64,000 bases of DNA from Marinomonas algarum (lineage in GTDB: Bacteria > Pseudomonadota > Gammaproteobacteria > Pseudomonadales > Marinomonadaceae), in NCBI RefSeq assembly GCF_020532605.1, contig NZ_JAJATW010000007.1:93969-157968 (forward strand). Direction: 5' to 3'. The translations under genes and the position numbers were made by a program. Position 1 is the stretch's first letter, and every line of letters starts with the position of its first letter. Positions 9,506-18,787 of the stretch are shown piece after piece. The notes below the pieces were generated by a model, which saw only the letters and a list, made by a program, of their open reading frames with translations, was not told where the DNA came from and made no database searches.

Positions 9506-10585
9506 CTAGTTGTAGACAAAATTAAAGCGTGTCACAGTCGGTATCAACAAGTTAATCAGGCGGTTCCAACGCACGACAGGCGCCGCAGTCACATAGACCA
9601 CATCGTATGCTTGCAAATTAAACTCTGTACCAAGCACAAGAGCAGAGACGTCTTTCACATTAAGTTGATAAACATCAGCAAGGCGGTCTTTCTTTTCTTC
9701 ACCTTTCACGGCTCGAATGACAAATACCCCTGTTGCATCGGCGGTTAACTCATTGATTCCTCCGACACTGCTTAGAGCTTCAGTTAAACTCATACCCGCA
9801 CGATCAATCTTAAGTAACTTAGGTGCATTCACTTCTCCCATAACAAACACCTTCTGGGCGTCGTTACGCGGCACATGAACAATATCCCCTGGCATTAACA
9901 ATCGGTTTTGCGTTAAATCACCATGCTGAATTAAGGCAAACAAGGAAAGATTTTCTTCTTGGCCATTTCTAGTAAGAGACACATTACGCCAATCGGCACT
10001 GGCACCTAAACCACCAGCATTATTGATTGCATCTAACAAGGTGAGGGGGATATTTGAAATGGGTTGCTGACCGGGCTGACCGACTTCGCCTGTAATATAA
10101 GCACGCTTTGACTGAAAGGCTGCTACGCTCACGTCCACCTGTGGGCTAGTAATATACCTTTCCAAACGCTGAGAAATTTCAACACGCACATCTTCAACGG
10201 TTCTATTAGCAACCTTTACCTGACCAATATAGGGATAGAAAATAGCACCATCGGAGTGAACCCAATTACCATTCAGGGGCACAGTTAATTCAGGGTGATC
10301 CCACACCGTAATGTTAAGTACATCCCCTACGCCAATACGGTACTCATACTGACTAATTTCTTCATCTAACACTGCATTTGAAGAAGGAGAAGGTTCCAGT
10401 AACCGTAAATCCGCGACTTTTTGGGGGGTTAATGGGTAAACACTCACCTGACTAGACAACTCTGTTGGTTCAGTCTCAGCAACAACTTGGTCTTCTTCTG
10501 GAGCAAAATGTGAACCTTGATATGAGCAACCAGCAACCAGCGTTAACGGCAAAGCAACGGTTAATAAAAATGTCTTTATCTTCAT
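9506..10585 (-). CDS. wza: Polysaccharide export outer-membrane lipoprotein Wza
   Basis: A 359-residue lipoprotein with a signal peptide and lipobox LVAGC near residue 20. The Poly_export domain ([19 protein letters not shown]) is followed by two SLBB domains ([12 protein letters not shown] and [12 protein letters not shown]) and ends near an aromatic C-terminus (VTRFNFVYN), where Wza proteins have the membrane-spanning amphipathic helix. It forms the outer-membrane channel for capsule or EPS. It diverges from the yjbE-type operon across about 255 bp. No flippase, polymerase or glycosyltransferase is nearby, so the exported polymer is unknown. Confidence 0.93.
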   Translation of the reverse strand: MKIKTFLLTVALPLTLVAGCSYQGSHFAPEEDQVVAETEPTELSSQVSVYPLTPQKVADLRLLEPSPSSNAVLDEEISQYEYRIGVGDVLNITVWDHPELTVPLNGNWVHSDGAIFYPYIGQVKVANRTVEDVRVEISQRLERYITSPQVDVSVAAFQSKRAYITGEVGQPGQQPISNIPLTLLDAINNAGGLGASADWRNVSLTRNGQEENLSLFALIQHGDLTQNRLLMPGDIVHVPRNDAQKVFVMGEVNAPKLLKIDRAGMSLTEALSSVGGINELTADATGVFVIRAVKGEEKKDRLADVYQLNVKDVSALVLGTEFNLQAYDVVYVTAAPVVRWNRLINLLIPTVTRFNFVYN

Positions 10586-10840
10586 TGTGGATAAATCAAA
10601 CTCTGTTACTAAAATTGGATGGAAAGCAGTGTATGATATTTTTGTTTAGTTATGTAGCCAAGTATGCAAAAAAAAGTGCTTCGAAAGTAATCCATCTAGG
10701 CAAAGTTTGACTCTATATGAACCTAATAAAATGGTTTCAGAAACATAAATTGTCACTTACATTTCAACTTTTCTTCTACTAGAATGGAGTTGAAGATTTG
10801 TTCTTCACACATCGATGTTGTAAAAAACAAGGGAAATATT

Positions 10841-11185
10841 ATGAAATTAACAACTTTAGCGACTGTCGTTGCTCTTGGCCTAGCTAGCCAAGCTTATGGT
10901 GAAGCCGCTGGTAGTGTCGGTGCTTCTACAGGTGCAACTTCTGGTGCCGCGGCTGGTGCTTCTACTGGCGCAGCAGCGGGAACAGGCGCAGCAAGTGCTG
11001 GTGCCGCAGCAAGTACAGGCGCAGCAGCAGCAAGTGGTGCCGCAGCCGCATCTACAGCTGCAGCGACGGCTGCAACTGTTGGTTCTGTTGCAGCAGCAAC
11101 TGCAGCAACAACCGTCGCTGTAGCGACAGCAGCCAGTGTTGCTGTAGCAGCTAGCGACAACACTGCTCCGACTACTACTAACTAG
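10841..11185 (+). CDS. yjbE: YjbE/GfcA-like Ala/Gly-rich exported small protein
   Basis: A 114-residue protein with a signal peptide (MKLTTLATVVALGLASQAYG) and a mature part almost wholly of Ala, Gly, Ser and Thr, ending in ASDNTAPTTTN. Low complexity makes similarity searches weak. It has the same small size, composition and Thr-rich tail as E. coli YjbE/GfcA and holds the same place, first in a yjbEFGH-like operon. The ATG at 10841 is chosen because AAGGG precedes it and the signal peptide begins there. A terminator follows at once, so transcripts may end here at high level with read-through to the next three genes. Its function is unknown. Confidence 0.8.
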   Translation: MKLTTLATVVALGLASQAYGEAAGSVGASTGATSGAAAGASTGAAAGTGAASAGAAASTGAAAASGAAAASTAAATAATVGSVAAATAATTVAVATAASVAVAASDNTAPTTTN

Positions 11186-11207
11186 GTTAGTAGTTTTTAT
11201 TCGACGT

Positions 11208-11240
11208 AAAATCGCTTAACTCTCGTTAGGCGATTTTTTT
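11208..11240 (+). terminator. Rho-independent terminator after yjbE
   Basis: Stem AAAATCGCTTAAC / GTTAGGCGATTTT (one wobble) with a 4-nt loop, followed by a T-run. It lies only about 20 bp before the yjbF start, implying attenuation between the small protein and the rest of the operon. Confidence 0.8.
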
Positions 11241-11261
11241 CTTTTTTGCTTGGTCGACATT

Positions 11262-11993
11262 ATGACGTCTGTTCGCTCTTATTCTCTTTTTTCTACTCCC
11301 TTTCTGCTGATTGCGGCATTGATGTTATCAGGTTGCGCAAATAATTCAGACAATACCGTTGATCGCTTTAACAACGTACTGGAATTAAGCCGCGGCCAGA
11401 CAATTTCCGCTGAACACTTGCAAAGCACTTCATTTGCCAGCGCCATGGTCAGTATCAATGACAGTAATCCGGTTTTAATGGTCTTGGTGTTTATTGACCA
11501 GAACCCAAACAGCTACGCCCCGCGGTTGACTTGGATAGCCCAAGACAAAGCCACCATCATCACAGAAAATGGCCGTATCGTTAAAACAACAGGGTTTCTC
11601 TTTGACAATGTAGAAAGACTGGTCGAATATTCACCGTCTTCCTCCCATGTTACATCTTCATTACCAGCACCTGATACCTCTTGGCAAGCAATGTATGATT
11701 GGTCCCCTGGCTATCGTTTTGGCTTTACCGCTTCAGTCAGCAGCATTTCAATGGGTGAAGACCTAGTAGAATCTGTGTTATGGCAGCAGCCCGCTCAAAG
11801 AATACAAGAAACGGTTCATTTCAATGGCTTAGACAGCCACATTACCAACGATTTTTGGGTCGTGCCAGAAACCGCTCTCCACAAATCCTATGTTGTAAAA
11901 AGCACCCAATATTTAGGCCCTAACATGGCAAAAATTGATATGTTAATGGTCAAACCCTATGTAATGACGGTAACACCAGAAGGAATTAACTAA
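11262..11993 (+). CDS. yjbF: YjbF/GfcB-family lipoprotein
   Basis: About 243 residues, with a signal peptide and lipobox LMLSGC. The rest resembles the YjbF/GfcB family found in group 4 capsule and yjb exopolysaccharide operons. The ATG at 11262 is preferred over the upstream TTG at 11250 because it gives a normal lipoprotein signal. The stop overlaps the next start by 1 bp (TAATG), indicating tight coupling with the YjbG and YjbH partners. Its biochemical role in polysaccharide secretion is not settled in the family. Confidence 0.8.
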   Translation: MTSVRSYSLFSTPFLLIAALMLSGCANNSDNTVDRFNNVLELSRGQTISAEHLQSTSFASAMVSINDSNPVLMVLVFIDQNPNSYAPRLTWIAQDKATIITENGRIVKTTGFLFDNVERLVEYSPSSSHVTSSLPAPDTSWQAMYDWSPGYRFGFTASVSSISMGEDLVESVLWQQPAQRIQETVHFNGLDSHITNDFWVVPETALHKSYVVKSTQYLGPNMAKIDMLMVKPYVMTVTPEGIN

Positions 11994-12715
11994 TGACGAG
12001 CATTTCATATCGAATACAGCCGTTATTGGCCTTTTTCCTTTCTTGCCTTGCTTCCAGCAGTATGGCCGCCAATATAACGCTCTTACAATCTAAGACTACC
12101 TTGACTTACTCCAGTGATGTGCGCCTGTCTCAAGTATTGCAAGACGCACATCATCAGCTTGATTATGAAGTATATCCTTTGGCTTCTGGTCTGATTAACC
12201 CAAGTAAACAGACACCAGTCACCAACGTCAAAAATAGTATTGTTACCCAGCTACAGAGCTTGCAACGAAAAGATGCAAATCGACTGGCTTCTCAATTAAC
12301 CTCATTGAGCTTTGTTTTTTTTGAACCCATCAATATGGATGTCGATAAAGTACGCGTCGGCGAAAAGCTTGACCCTCTGCTAAAAAAAGATTATTCGCTA
12401 TCGCTACCTCGTCGAGCAGACCATATTTTGATCGTTAATGCTGCGCAAGATCACTCGACACATACGCCTTTTCAGACGAATAAAGGTTTAAAGCCATATT
12501 TGACGCTATTGCCTAGCACACAACAGTATTCCTCTGTATGGATTATCCAACCCGACCGCCAAGTCTATTATGTTGACAACATTCAATGGCGTCACCAGCG
12601 TGTCTTTATTGCCCCTGGCGCGACCTTGTTTTTTGGGCTGCGCGACTTACCTGCAGAACACAGCGACCTTAATCGCAGAATCGCAAAATTACTTGCCTTG
12701 CGTTTGGAGCCATAA
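11993..12715 (+). CDS. yjbG: YjbG/GfcC-family periplasmic protein
   Basis: A 240-residue protein with a cleavable signal peptide (LSCLASSSMAA). The pattern matches GfcC/YjbG: an N-terminal YPLASGLINP region, repeated short strands and a C-terminal amphipathic helix (NRRIAKLLALRLEP), which in GfcC resembles that of Wza. It probably works in the periplasm with the Wza export channel encoded divergently. It overlaps its neighbours by one base on each side. Confidence 0.78.
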   Translation: MTSISYRIQPLLAFFLSCLASSSMAANITLLQSKTTLTYSSDVRLSQVLQDAHHQLDYEVYPLASGLINPSKQTPVTNVKNSIVTQLQSLQRKDANRLASQLTSLSFVFFEPINMDVDKVRVGEKLDPLLKKDYSLSLPRRADHILIVNAAQDHSTHTPFQTNKGLKPYLTLLPSTQQYSSVWIIQPDRQVYYVDNIQWRHQRVFIAPGATLFFGLRDLPAEHSDLNRRIAKLLALRLEP

Positions 12716-15015
12716 TGTTTTTTTATCCTTTTCTCGGACGTTTAAATAAAAGGCGCGGCGATTCTTATCGTACTTTAGGGGCCTTAATCTGCATGGGCAT
12801 TGCTCCTGCTGGGTACGCCCAATCGATTGATATCCTTGACGAAAGCGCACCCTCAAATAAAGCGCCAGTGCTTGTCAAGAGCACTCCCTTTCAAACACCT
12901 TCACTGACCCCCACGCAATCTGACTTAGGCGGTGTAGGTCTATTACAAATGCCCACAGGCCGTATGGCTGAAGAAGGCATGGTGAGCATTGGCTATAATC
13001 ACAACAGTGAATACCAATTCTTTACCTTGTCTCTACAAGTCATGCCATGGCTGGAAACGACCTTGCGTTACACCCAAGTAGAAGACTTGCTGTACAGTGA
13101 CCGGGAAGAATTCAGTGGCGACACCAAGTTAGCCGATAAAGGCATAGATGCGAAGTTACGATTGTGGACAGAAAACCAATGGCGACCGGAGGTTTCTGTT
13201 GGGTTAAGAGACCTGGGTGGTACAGGGTTATTTGACGGAGAGTTCATTGCGGCCAGTAAACGATTGTCGACCGATCATTATGGCGAACTTGATTTTACAC
13301 TAGGCCTAGGTTGGGGGTATTTCGGGACACGGGGTACGGTTAGCAACCCTTTTTGTACTGCCGGTGACCGCTTTTGTGATCGTATCACAGACTCCAACGG
13401 CAACGGTGGTTCTATTGATTACCAACGCTGGTTTACGGGCCCGTCATCTTTGTTTGGCGGTATCGAATACCAAACGCCATTTGAACCATTAAGCTTCAAG
13501 CTGGAGTACGACGGTAATGATTACAGCCAAGATACTCCTGTACTAAGGGGTGGAATTGATATGACCCCTCGCTCTCCATGGAATATTGGCGCTGTTTACG
13601 CGTTAAATGACAACTTCAGCTTACGTGTTGGTTACGAGAGAGGTACTACCACAACCCTGGGACTCACATTTGCTAGTAACTTCGATACGATTAAATCGCC
13701 TTGGGTCGACAATCCTATTCCAGCATTAGGCACTCAACAGGCTTCTGATTTAGATTCCGTTGATTGGCCTAATCTGACTGCAGAACTGTCTAATATTGCG
13801 GGCTATCATACACATAAGGTGTATCAGAACGAACAGGGAGAACACGTTACGCTGGTAGCACAACAGAGTAAATATCGTGATCGAGATATGGCAGCAGAAC
13901 GTGCGGCAGCAGTATTAGCGAACTATTTACCTGATTCAGTCTCCACTTACCAGGTGGTTGAAACTCAGAAAAATATCCCCGTTAAATCCACAGAGATATC
14001 TGCGCAAGGCTATCGAGATATCGCCACGGTCGATTACTTTAATCCAAACATTAAAGATGCCTTGCTTACACTGCCAAACCATCACCAGTACGAAATAACC
14101 AGCAGTGAACCTATTTATGATCAGTTTGAGCCCTTTAACTACAACATCAGCCCCGATCTAACCCAATCCATAGGTAACCCTGAAAGCTTTTACTTATACA
14201 GTGTCACCCTTGAGGGCGATGCCTCTTATTGGCTCACATCAAACCTTGAACTATCAAGCTCAGTATCGTTGAACCTTATTGACAACTTAGATCAGTTAGG
14301 TGACTCGTTGCCCGAAGACGGTACAGACAACTACCGTGTTAGAACCTTAATTCGTTCTTACATACACGATAACGATGTTTACATGAGTAATCTGCAGTTA
14401 ACCTGGTTCGAAAAATACAGCCAAAACTGGTATCAACAGATTTACGGTGGCTATTTAGAAACCATGTTTGCGGGGGTTGGTACAGAGGTGCTTTATCGTC
14501 GTCCTAACGCCAACTGGGCCATTGGTGTCGATGCAAATCTTATCGCCCAGCGTGACCCTAGCTCGCAATTTGCTCTCTTTGAAAGCGACAACGCTTACAG
14601 CCCTGATGCTAAAGTACTGTCTAAAGGCACAACCGGTCACGTGTCTTTGTATTACCAGACGGACTTTTCTTTCATGAAAGACTTCCTCGTTCAACTTAAT
14701 GTTGGCCAATTCTTAGCAGCTGATGTAGGTGCTCGCCTTGATGTGTCAAAACAATACAAGAGCGGCGTAATTATCGGCGCTTACGCCAGTAAAACCGACA
14801 TGTCAGCAGAAGAATTCGGCGAGGGCAGCTTCACAAAAGGCTTCTACATGTCGATTCCTTTCGACACTATCTCTATCAAACCGAACAACAGCCGTGCCGA
14901 CATAAGTTGGCAGCCACTCACTCGAGACGGCGGTCAAATGCTCGACAAACGCAACAGTTTATTTGGCATCACCGACCTCGTTGCCCCTTGGTATCAAAGA
15001 CCTAATCAAAACTAA
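12715..15015 (+). CDS. yjbH: YjbH/GfcD-family outer-membrane beta-barrel protein
   Basis: A 766-residue exported protein. The signal peptide ends near GYAQS, and the body has many alternating amphipathic strands with aromatic girdles (GYNHNSEYQFFTLSLQ, FSLRVGYERG and others), as in YjbH/GfcD (DUF940) outer-membrane proteins. The family is thought to form barrels that aid polysaccharide secretion beside Wza. It is the last gene of the yjbEFGH-like operon and is followed by REP-like elements rather than a T-run terminator. Confidence 0.85.
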   Translation: MFFYPFLGRLNKRRGDSYRTLGALICMGIAPAGYAQSIDILDESAPSNKAPVLVKSTPFQTPSLTPTQSDLGGVGLLQMPTGRMAEEGMVSIGYNHNSEYQFFTLSLQVMPWLETTLRYTQVEDLLYSDREEFSGDTKLADKGIDAKLRLWTENQWRPEVSVGLRDLGGTGLFDGEFIAASKRLSTDHYGELDFTLGLGWGYFGTRGTVSNPFCTAGDRFCDRITDSNGNGGSIDYQRWFTGPSSLFGGIEYQTPFEPLSFKLEYDGNDYSQDTPVLRGGIDMTPRSPWNIGAVYALNDNFSLRVGYERGTTTTLGLTFASNFDTIKSPWVDNPIPALGTQQASDLDSVDWPNLTAELSNIAGYHTHKVYQNEQGEHVTLVAQQSKYRDRDMAAERAAAVLANYLPDSVSTYQVVETQKNIPVKSTEISAQGYRDIATVDYFNPNIKDALLTLPNHHQYEITSSEPIYDQFEPFNYNISPDLTQSIGNPESFYLYSVTLEGDASYWLTSNLELSSSVSLNLIDNLDQLGDSLPEDGTDNYRVRTLIRSYIHDNDVYMSNLQLTWFEKYSQNWYQQIYGGYLETMFAGVGTEVLYRRPNANWAIGVDANLIAQRDPSSQFALFESDNAYSPDAKVLSKGTTGHVSLYYQTDFSFMKDFLVQLNVGQFLAADVGARLDVSKQYKSGVIIGAYASKTDMSAEEFGEGSFTKGFYMSIPFDTISIKPNNSRADISWQPLTRDGGQMLDKRNSLFGITDLVAPWYQRPNQN

Positions 15016-15020
15016 CCAAA

Positions 15021-15115
15021 CGCCGGATAACGCCTCGTACCTCGGCTCATCCGGCCTACAATTTGATTGGCTCATGAAAAACCGTAGGGCACCATAAGCC
15101 CAAGCGTAATGTGCC
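15021..15115. repeat. REP-like pair: type A then type B
   Basis: Type A palindrome at 15021-15059 and type B at 15082-15115, separated by about 22 bp containing CTCATGAAAA. This is the standard A-spacer-B composite of the window. It separates the polysaccharide region from the arsenic operon. Confidence 0.85.
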
Positions 15116-15132
15116 CTTCTCCCTCTCCCCTG

Positions 15133-15173
15133 TTGACTTATCTATTAACATATATGATTATTCATATATGTTA
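15133..15173 (+). promoter_or_regulatory. arsR promoter overlapped by a perfect ArsR-type operator
   Basis: A perfect inverted repeat with 12-bp arms, TAACATATATGA and TCATATATGTTA, spans 15146-15173 with a 4-nt centre. A -35 TTGACT (15133-15138) and a GATTAT -10 (15156-15161) are 17 bp apart, so the -10 sits in the palindrome. A bound repressor would block the promoter. It lies 17 bp before the arsR start, consistent with autorepression relieved by arsenite. Confidence 0.75.
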
Positions 15174-15189
15174 TTTTTTGGATGTGTTT

Positions 15190-15525
15190 ATGACCCCCTG
15201 TCAATTTTATAAATGCCTCGCCGATGACACCCGTTTGCAGTCCGTGCTGCTGATCGCTCGCGTCGGTGAAACCTGTGTCTGTGATCTTATGGTGGCGCTG
15301 GAGCTGGACCAACCTAAAACCTCGCGCCATCTCGCGTCTTTGCGCAAGTGCGGCATTCTTCAGGATGAACGTCGAGGCAAGTGGGTGTTTTACCGCTTAC
15401 ACCCTGAACTGGACGATTGGGCGGTAAAGGTCATCCAAGACACCGCCGAGCACAATCCTGGCTATTACCAAGATGCCCTACAACGCATTCTTGCTAGCCA
15501 AGCAGCAAAACAAGTCTGTTGTTAA
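15190..15525 (+). CDS. arsR: ArsR-family arsenic-responsive repressor
   Basis: A 111-residue winged helix-turn-helix repressor. ETCVCDLMVAL contains the Cys-X-Cys pair that binds As(III) in E. coli-type ArsR, and DQPKTSRHLASLRKCGIL is the recognition region. A Cys-Cys pair ends the protein and may add ligands. The ATG at 15190 is chosen because it places FYKCLADDTRLQ at the N-terminus as in the family; longer frames would run through the operator. It heads an operon with the arsC-arsH fusion and acr3. Confidence 0.93.
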   Translation: MTPCQFYKCLADDTRLQSVLLIARVGETCVCDLMVALELDQPKTSRHLASLRKCGILQDERRGKWVFYRLHPELDDWAVKVIQDTAEHNPGYYQDALQRILASQAAKQVCC

Positions 15526-15558
15526 CCTGTGTATTTTTGATTCATTAAGGAAGCCACG

Positions 15559-16788
15559 ATGAAGATTCTCTACATCTGCACCCACAACCGTTGCCGTAGT
15601 ATTTTGTCAGAAGCCATCACCAATGGTGTGGCGGGTGATGTGATCACCGCCAAAAGCGCCGGCAGCCAACCCGCTGGTGAAGTGCATCCACTTTCATTGA
15701 CTTATTTAACCCAAGCCGGTTACGACACCCAAGGGTTACAAAGCCAATCTTGGGACGATTTCGACGACTTTGAGCCAGACCTGGTCATCACAGCATGCGA
15801 TTCCGCCGCAGGGGAAAGCTGCCCTATGTATTTTGGGCGCAGTGTGAAAATCCACTGGGGGCTAAGCGACCCGTCTAAACTCGACGGCAGCGACGCTGAA
15901 AAAGCGCACGCTTTTGCCGACTGCATCCACACCATTGAAGCACGTGTACAGCAACTCAAGTCCATAGCCGAACAGATGACGGCACAAGCCTCGTTCAACA
16001 AGGAAGACTTAACCGCCGCCCTTGCCCGCTTACCGGATCTTGCCCATCTCGCCACCCCAACCACCACAACAGAAGAACGCCCTATGGATTTACCTAATAT
16101 TGACCCGACCTCTTTTGCGACCCCATCTTTTGAGGCATTTACACAGTCACCCAGCACGCACAAACCGCGCTTTTTACTCTTATACGGATCATTGCGAGAA
16201 CGCTCTTACAGCCGTCTCGTTGTCGAAGAATCGGCTCGCATACTGCAAAGTTGGGGCGCTGAGGTAAAGATTTTCAACCCTGAAGGCTTACCACAACCCG
16301 ACACAGACGACGGCCGTCACCCTAAAGTCGAAGAATTACGCGAGTTAATGATGTGGTCTGAAGGTCAGGTATGGTGCTCGCCAGAACGTCATGGCGCTAT
16401 GACCAGTATTTTAAAAAGCCAAATCGACTGGGTGCCATTGAGCATTGGTAGTGTGCGTCCAACACAAGGCAAAACCTTAGCGGTGATGCAGGTCAGCGGC
16501 GGTTCTCAGTCGTTTAATGCCGTCAATCAGATGCGTATTTTAGGCCGCTGGATGCGCATGTTGACCATTCCCAATCAGTCTTCTGTGGCCAAGGCTTTCT
16601 TAGAATTTGAAGAAGACGGTCGCATGAAACCCTCGCCTTACTACAACCGCATCGTCGATGTCTTGGAAGAATTAATGAAATTCACCTTGCTGACCCGCGA
16701 CAACAAAGACTACCTGGTTGACCGTTACTCCGAACGCGTGGAAAGCGCGGAACAACTTAGCCAACGCGTTAATCAGCGTTCTATTTAA
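15559..16788 (+). CDS. arsC-arsH: ArsC-ArsH fusion: arsenate reductase plus organoarsenical oxidase/flavin reductase
   Basis: One 409-residue frame joins two arsenic enzymes. Residues 1 to about 140 form a thioredoxin-coupled arsenate reductase of the low-molecular-weight phosphatase fold: the CX5R loop CTHNRCRS has Cys7 as nucleophile, and [12 protein letters not shown] supplies Cys80 and Cys88. Residues about 175-409 match ArsH, with the FMN-binding [30 protein letters not shown] and [18 protein letters not shown] linker of about 45 residues joins them. An in-frame ATG at 16084 (MDLPNIDP) could also start ArsH alone, but only a weak ribosome-binding site precedes it. ArsC reduces As(V); ArsH oxidises trivalent organoarsenicals using NADPH and FMN. 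Confidence 0.93.
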   Translation: MKILYICTHNRCRSILSEAITNGVAGDVITAKSAGSQPAGEVHPLSLTYLTQAGYDTQGLQSQSWDDFDDFEPDLVITACDSAAGESCPMYFGRSVKIHWGLSDPSKLDGSDAEKAHAFADCIHTIEARVQQLKSIAEQMTAQASFNKEDLTAALARLPDLAHLATPTTTTEERPMDLPNIDPTSFATPSFEAFTQSPSTHKPRFLLLYGSLRERSYSRLVVEESARILQSWGAEVKIFNPEGLPQPDTDDGRHPKVEELRELMMWSEGQVWCSPERHGAMTSILKSQIDWVPLSIGSVRPTQGKTLAVMQVSGGSQSFNAVNQMRILGRWMRMLTIPNQSSVAKAFLEFEEDGRMKPSPYYNRIVDVLEELMKFTLLTRDNKDYLVDRYSERVESAEQLSQRVNQRSI

Positions 16789-16832
16789 AACACACAACAG
16801 ATCACACACCCACTCAATACAAGGGAGACATC

Positions 16833-17849
16833 ATGGGATTATTTGAACGTTATCTTACCGTTTGGGTGGGGTTGGCCATTGTGATTGGCATAGTCGCAGG
16901 CAGTGTGGCACCCGTTATCTTCTCTGTGGTGGCTGGGTTGGAATATGCCCATGTCAATCTAGTGATTGCTCTGCTGATTTGGCTAATGATTTACCCAATG
17001 ATGACGCAGATTGATTTTTCCTCCATTAAAGACGTTGGCAAAAATCCTAAAGGCCTGATACTCACCTTGGTAATCAACTGGCTGATCAAGCCTTTCACCA
17101 TGGCGTTGTTGGGCTGGGTATTTTTCAAGGTGCTGTTTGCCCCTTGGGTCGACCCGCAAAGCGCCCGAGAGTACATCGCGGGGATGATTCTGCTCGGCGT
17201 GGCACCTTGTACCGCCATGGTGTTTGTGTGGAGTCAGTTGACCAAGGGCGACGCCAATTACACCTTGGTACAGGTGTCCATTAACGACGTGATTATGATT
17301 TTCGCCTTCGCGCCCATCGCTGGCTTATTGCTGGGCGCAACCGACATTCATGTGCCTTGGGATACGCTGCTGATTTCCGTGGTTTTGTATGTATTGGTGC
17401 CCTTACTGGCCGGTGTGTTCACCCGCAAAGCCTTAGACCGTCGGAATGACCACAGCAAACTCGACAATTTTTTAGCGACCATGAAACCTTGGTCGATTAT
17501 CGGATTACTGGCCACGGTTGTGCTCTTGTTTGGTTTTCAAGCAGAGACCATTTTGGCCAAACCGCAAGCCATTGTGTTGATTGCGATTCCCTTACTGATT
17601 CAGACCTACGGGATCTTTGCCGTGGCATATTTTCTCGCGAAGAAATTCAAGCTGCCCCACAAGGAAGCGGCACCTGCGAGCATGATCGCCACATCGAACT
17701 TCTTTGAACTGGCTGTCGCCGTCGCCATCTCTTTGTTTGGACTGCATTCTGGTGCAGCACTCGCCACCGTCGTCGGTGTATTAGTGGAAGTCCCCGTTAT
17801 GCTCTCCCTCGTCTGGTTCGCCAACCGCACCCGACATTGGTTTGGTTAA
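16833..17849 (+). CDS. acr3: ACR3-family arsenite efflux permease
   Basis: A 338-residue membrane protein with about ten hydrophobic segments. The family's essential cysteine is in [16 protein letters not shown], and [10 protein letters not shown] and [18 protein letters not shown] match the conserved late helices. It exports As(III) made by the ArsC domain upstream. AAGGGAGA precedes the start. It is the last gene of the arsenic operon; REP-like repeats follow. Confidence 0.94.
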   Translation: MGLFERYLTVWVGLAIVIGIVAGSVAPVIFSVVAGLEYAHVNLVIALLIWLMIYPMMTQIDFSSIKDVGKNPKGLILTLVINWLIKPFTMALLGWVFFKVLFAPWVDPQSAREYIAGMILLGVAPCTAMVFVWSQLTKGDANYTLVQVSINDVIMIFAFAPIAGLLLGATDIHVPWDTLLISVVLYVLVPLLAGVFTRKALDRRNDHSKLDNFLATMKPWSIIGLLATVVLLFGFQAETILAKPQAIVLIAIPLLIQTYGIFAVAYFLAKKFKLPHKEAAPASMIATSNFFELAVAVAISLFGLHSGAALATVVGVLVEVPVMLSLVWFANRTRHWFG

Positions 17850-17865
17850 CCCTCTCCCCACCAAA

Positions 17866-18210
17866 CGCCGGATAACGCCTCGTACCTCGTCTCATCCGGC
17901 CTACAATTTAATGGATTCATGACAAACCGTAGGTCGCCATAAGCCAAAGCGTAATGTGCCGTGGAAATTGCATGCCCCCGTAGGGCACCATAAGCCAAAG
18001 CGTAATGTGCCGTGAAAATGTACCGTGGGAATCGCATGCTCCCGTAGGGCATCATAAGCCAAAGCGTAATGTGCCGTTAAAATGTACCATCAAAGTTGCA
18101 TGAAGCCCCGTAGGGCACCATAAGCCCAAGCGTAATGTGCCGTTAAAATGTACCATCAGAATTACATGACCCCCCGTAGGGCACCATAAGCCCAAGCGTA
18201 ATGTGCCGTG
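17866..18210. repeat. REP-like array left of the RAYT gene (one A, five B)
   Basis: One type A palindrome (17866-17904) is followed by five type B elements starting at 17927, 17978, 18042, 18108 and 18174. The last three intervals are 64-66 bp. Intervening sequence is also repeated (GTTAAAATGTACCATCA, GTTGCATGA), so the array grew by duplicating a unit of about 66 bp. It fills the gap between acr3 and the RAYT gene together with about 75 bp of unique sequence. Confidence 0.9.
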
Positions 18211-18285
18211 GGAATTTGAAAACACCCCATTTAATCGGAATCACAAGAATTTTCGATAAAATATAACCAACAAAGGCGGATATGG

Positions 18286-18768
18286 ATGTCCAATTTTATT
18301 AGAAGCAAACAAAAAGGCGGTACATTTTTCTTCACCGTCACCCTCAAAGATCGACAGTCATCGGTATTAATTGATCACATAAACCTACTACGTGAGAGCG
18401 TTCGCCACGTTAAATCACGCAGGCCGTTTACCATCATTGCTTGGGTGGTTTTACCAGATCATATTCATGCCGTTTGGAAATTACCCGACGGGGATAACGA
18501 CTTCTCAACGCGCTGGCAACTTATCAAAATATTCTTCACCAAAAGGCTCAAAGCCACCACCCAATATCAACACAGCGTTTGGCAAAGCCGATTTTGGGAA
18601 CATGAAATTCGAACTGAACAGGATTTAACGGCTCACATCAATTATTGTTATTTAAACCCAGTGAAACATGGTCTCGTTACATCAACACACGAATGGCCAT
18701 ATTCCAGCTTCCACCGTGATGTTAAAAAGGGGTTATTTGATTATCATTGGAATGGTGTCATATCTTAG
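18286..18768 (+). CDS. REP-associated tyrosine transposase (RAYT, Y1/TnpA_REP)
   Basis: A 160-residue Y1 transposase-like protein. VVLPDHIHAVWKLP holds the HUH metal-binding pair and YCYLNPVKHGLV holds the catalytic tyrosine and the NPVK signature of RAYTs. In E. coli, RAYTs cut and join single-stranded REP sequences, and each is normally a single-copy gene flanked by its own REPs, as here with arrays on both sides. AGGCGGA precedes the start. The frame looks intact. Confidence 0.92.
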   Translation: MSNFIRSKQKGGTFFFTVTLKDRQSSVLIDHINLLRESVRHVKSRRPFTIIAWVVLPDHIHAVWKLPDGDNDFSTRWQLIKIFFTKRLKATTQYQHSVWQSRFWEHEIRTEQDLTAHINYCYLNPVKHGLVTSTHEWPYSSFHRDVKKGLFDYHWNGVIS

Positions 18769-18787
18769 GAACATACAGATTTCACAA

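Noticed and set aside
10894..11163. Ala/Val-rich frame on the minus strand opposite yjbE
   Set aside because: It mirrors the GC-rich low-complexity repeats of yjbE; it has no ribosome-binding site and the plus frame has a signal peptide.
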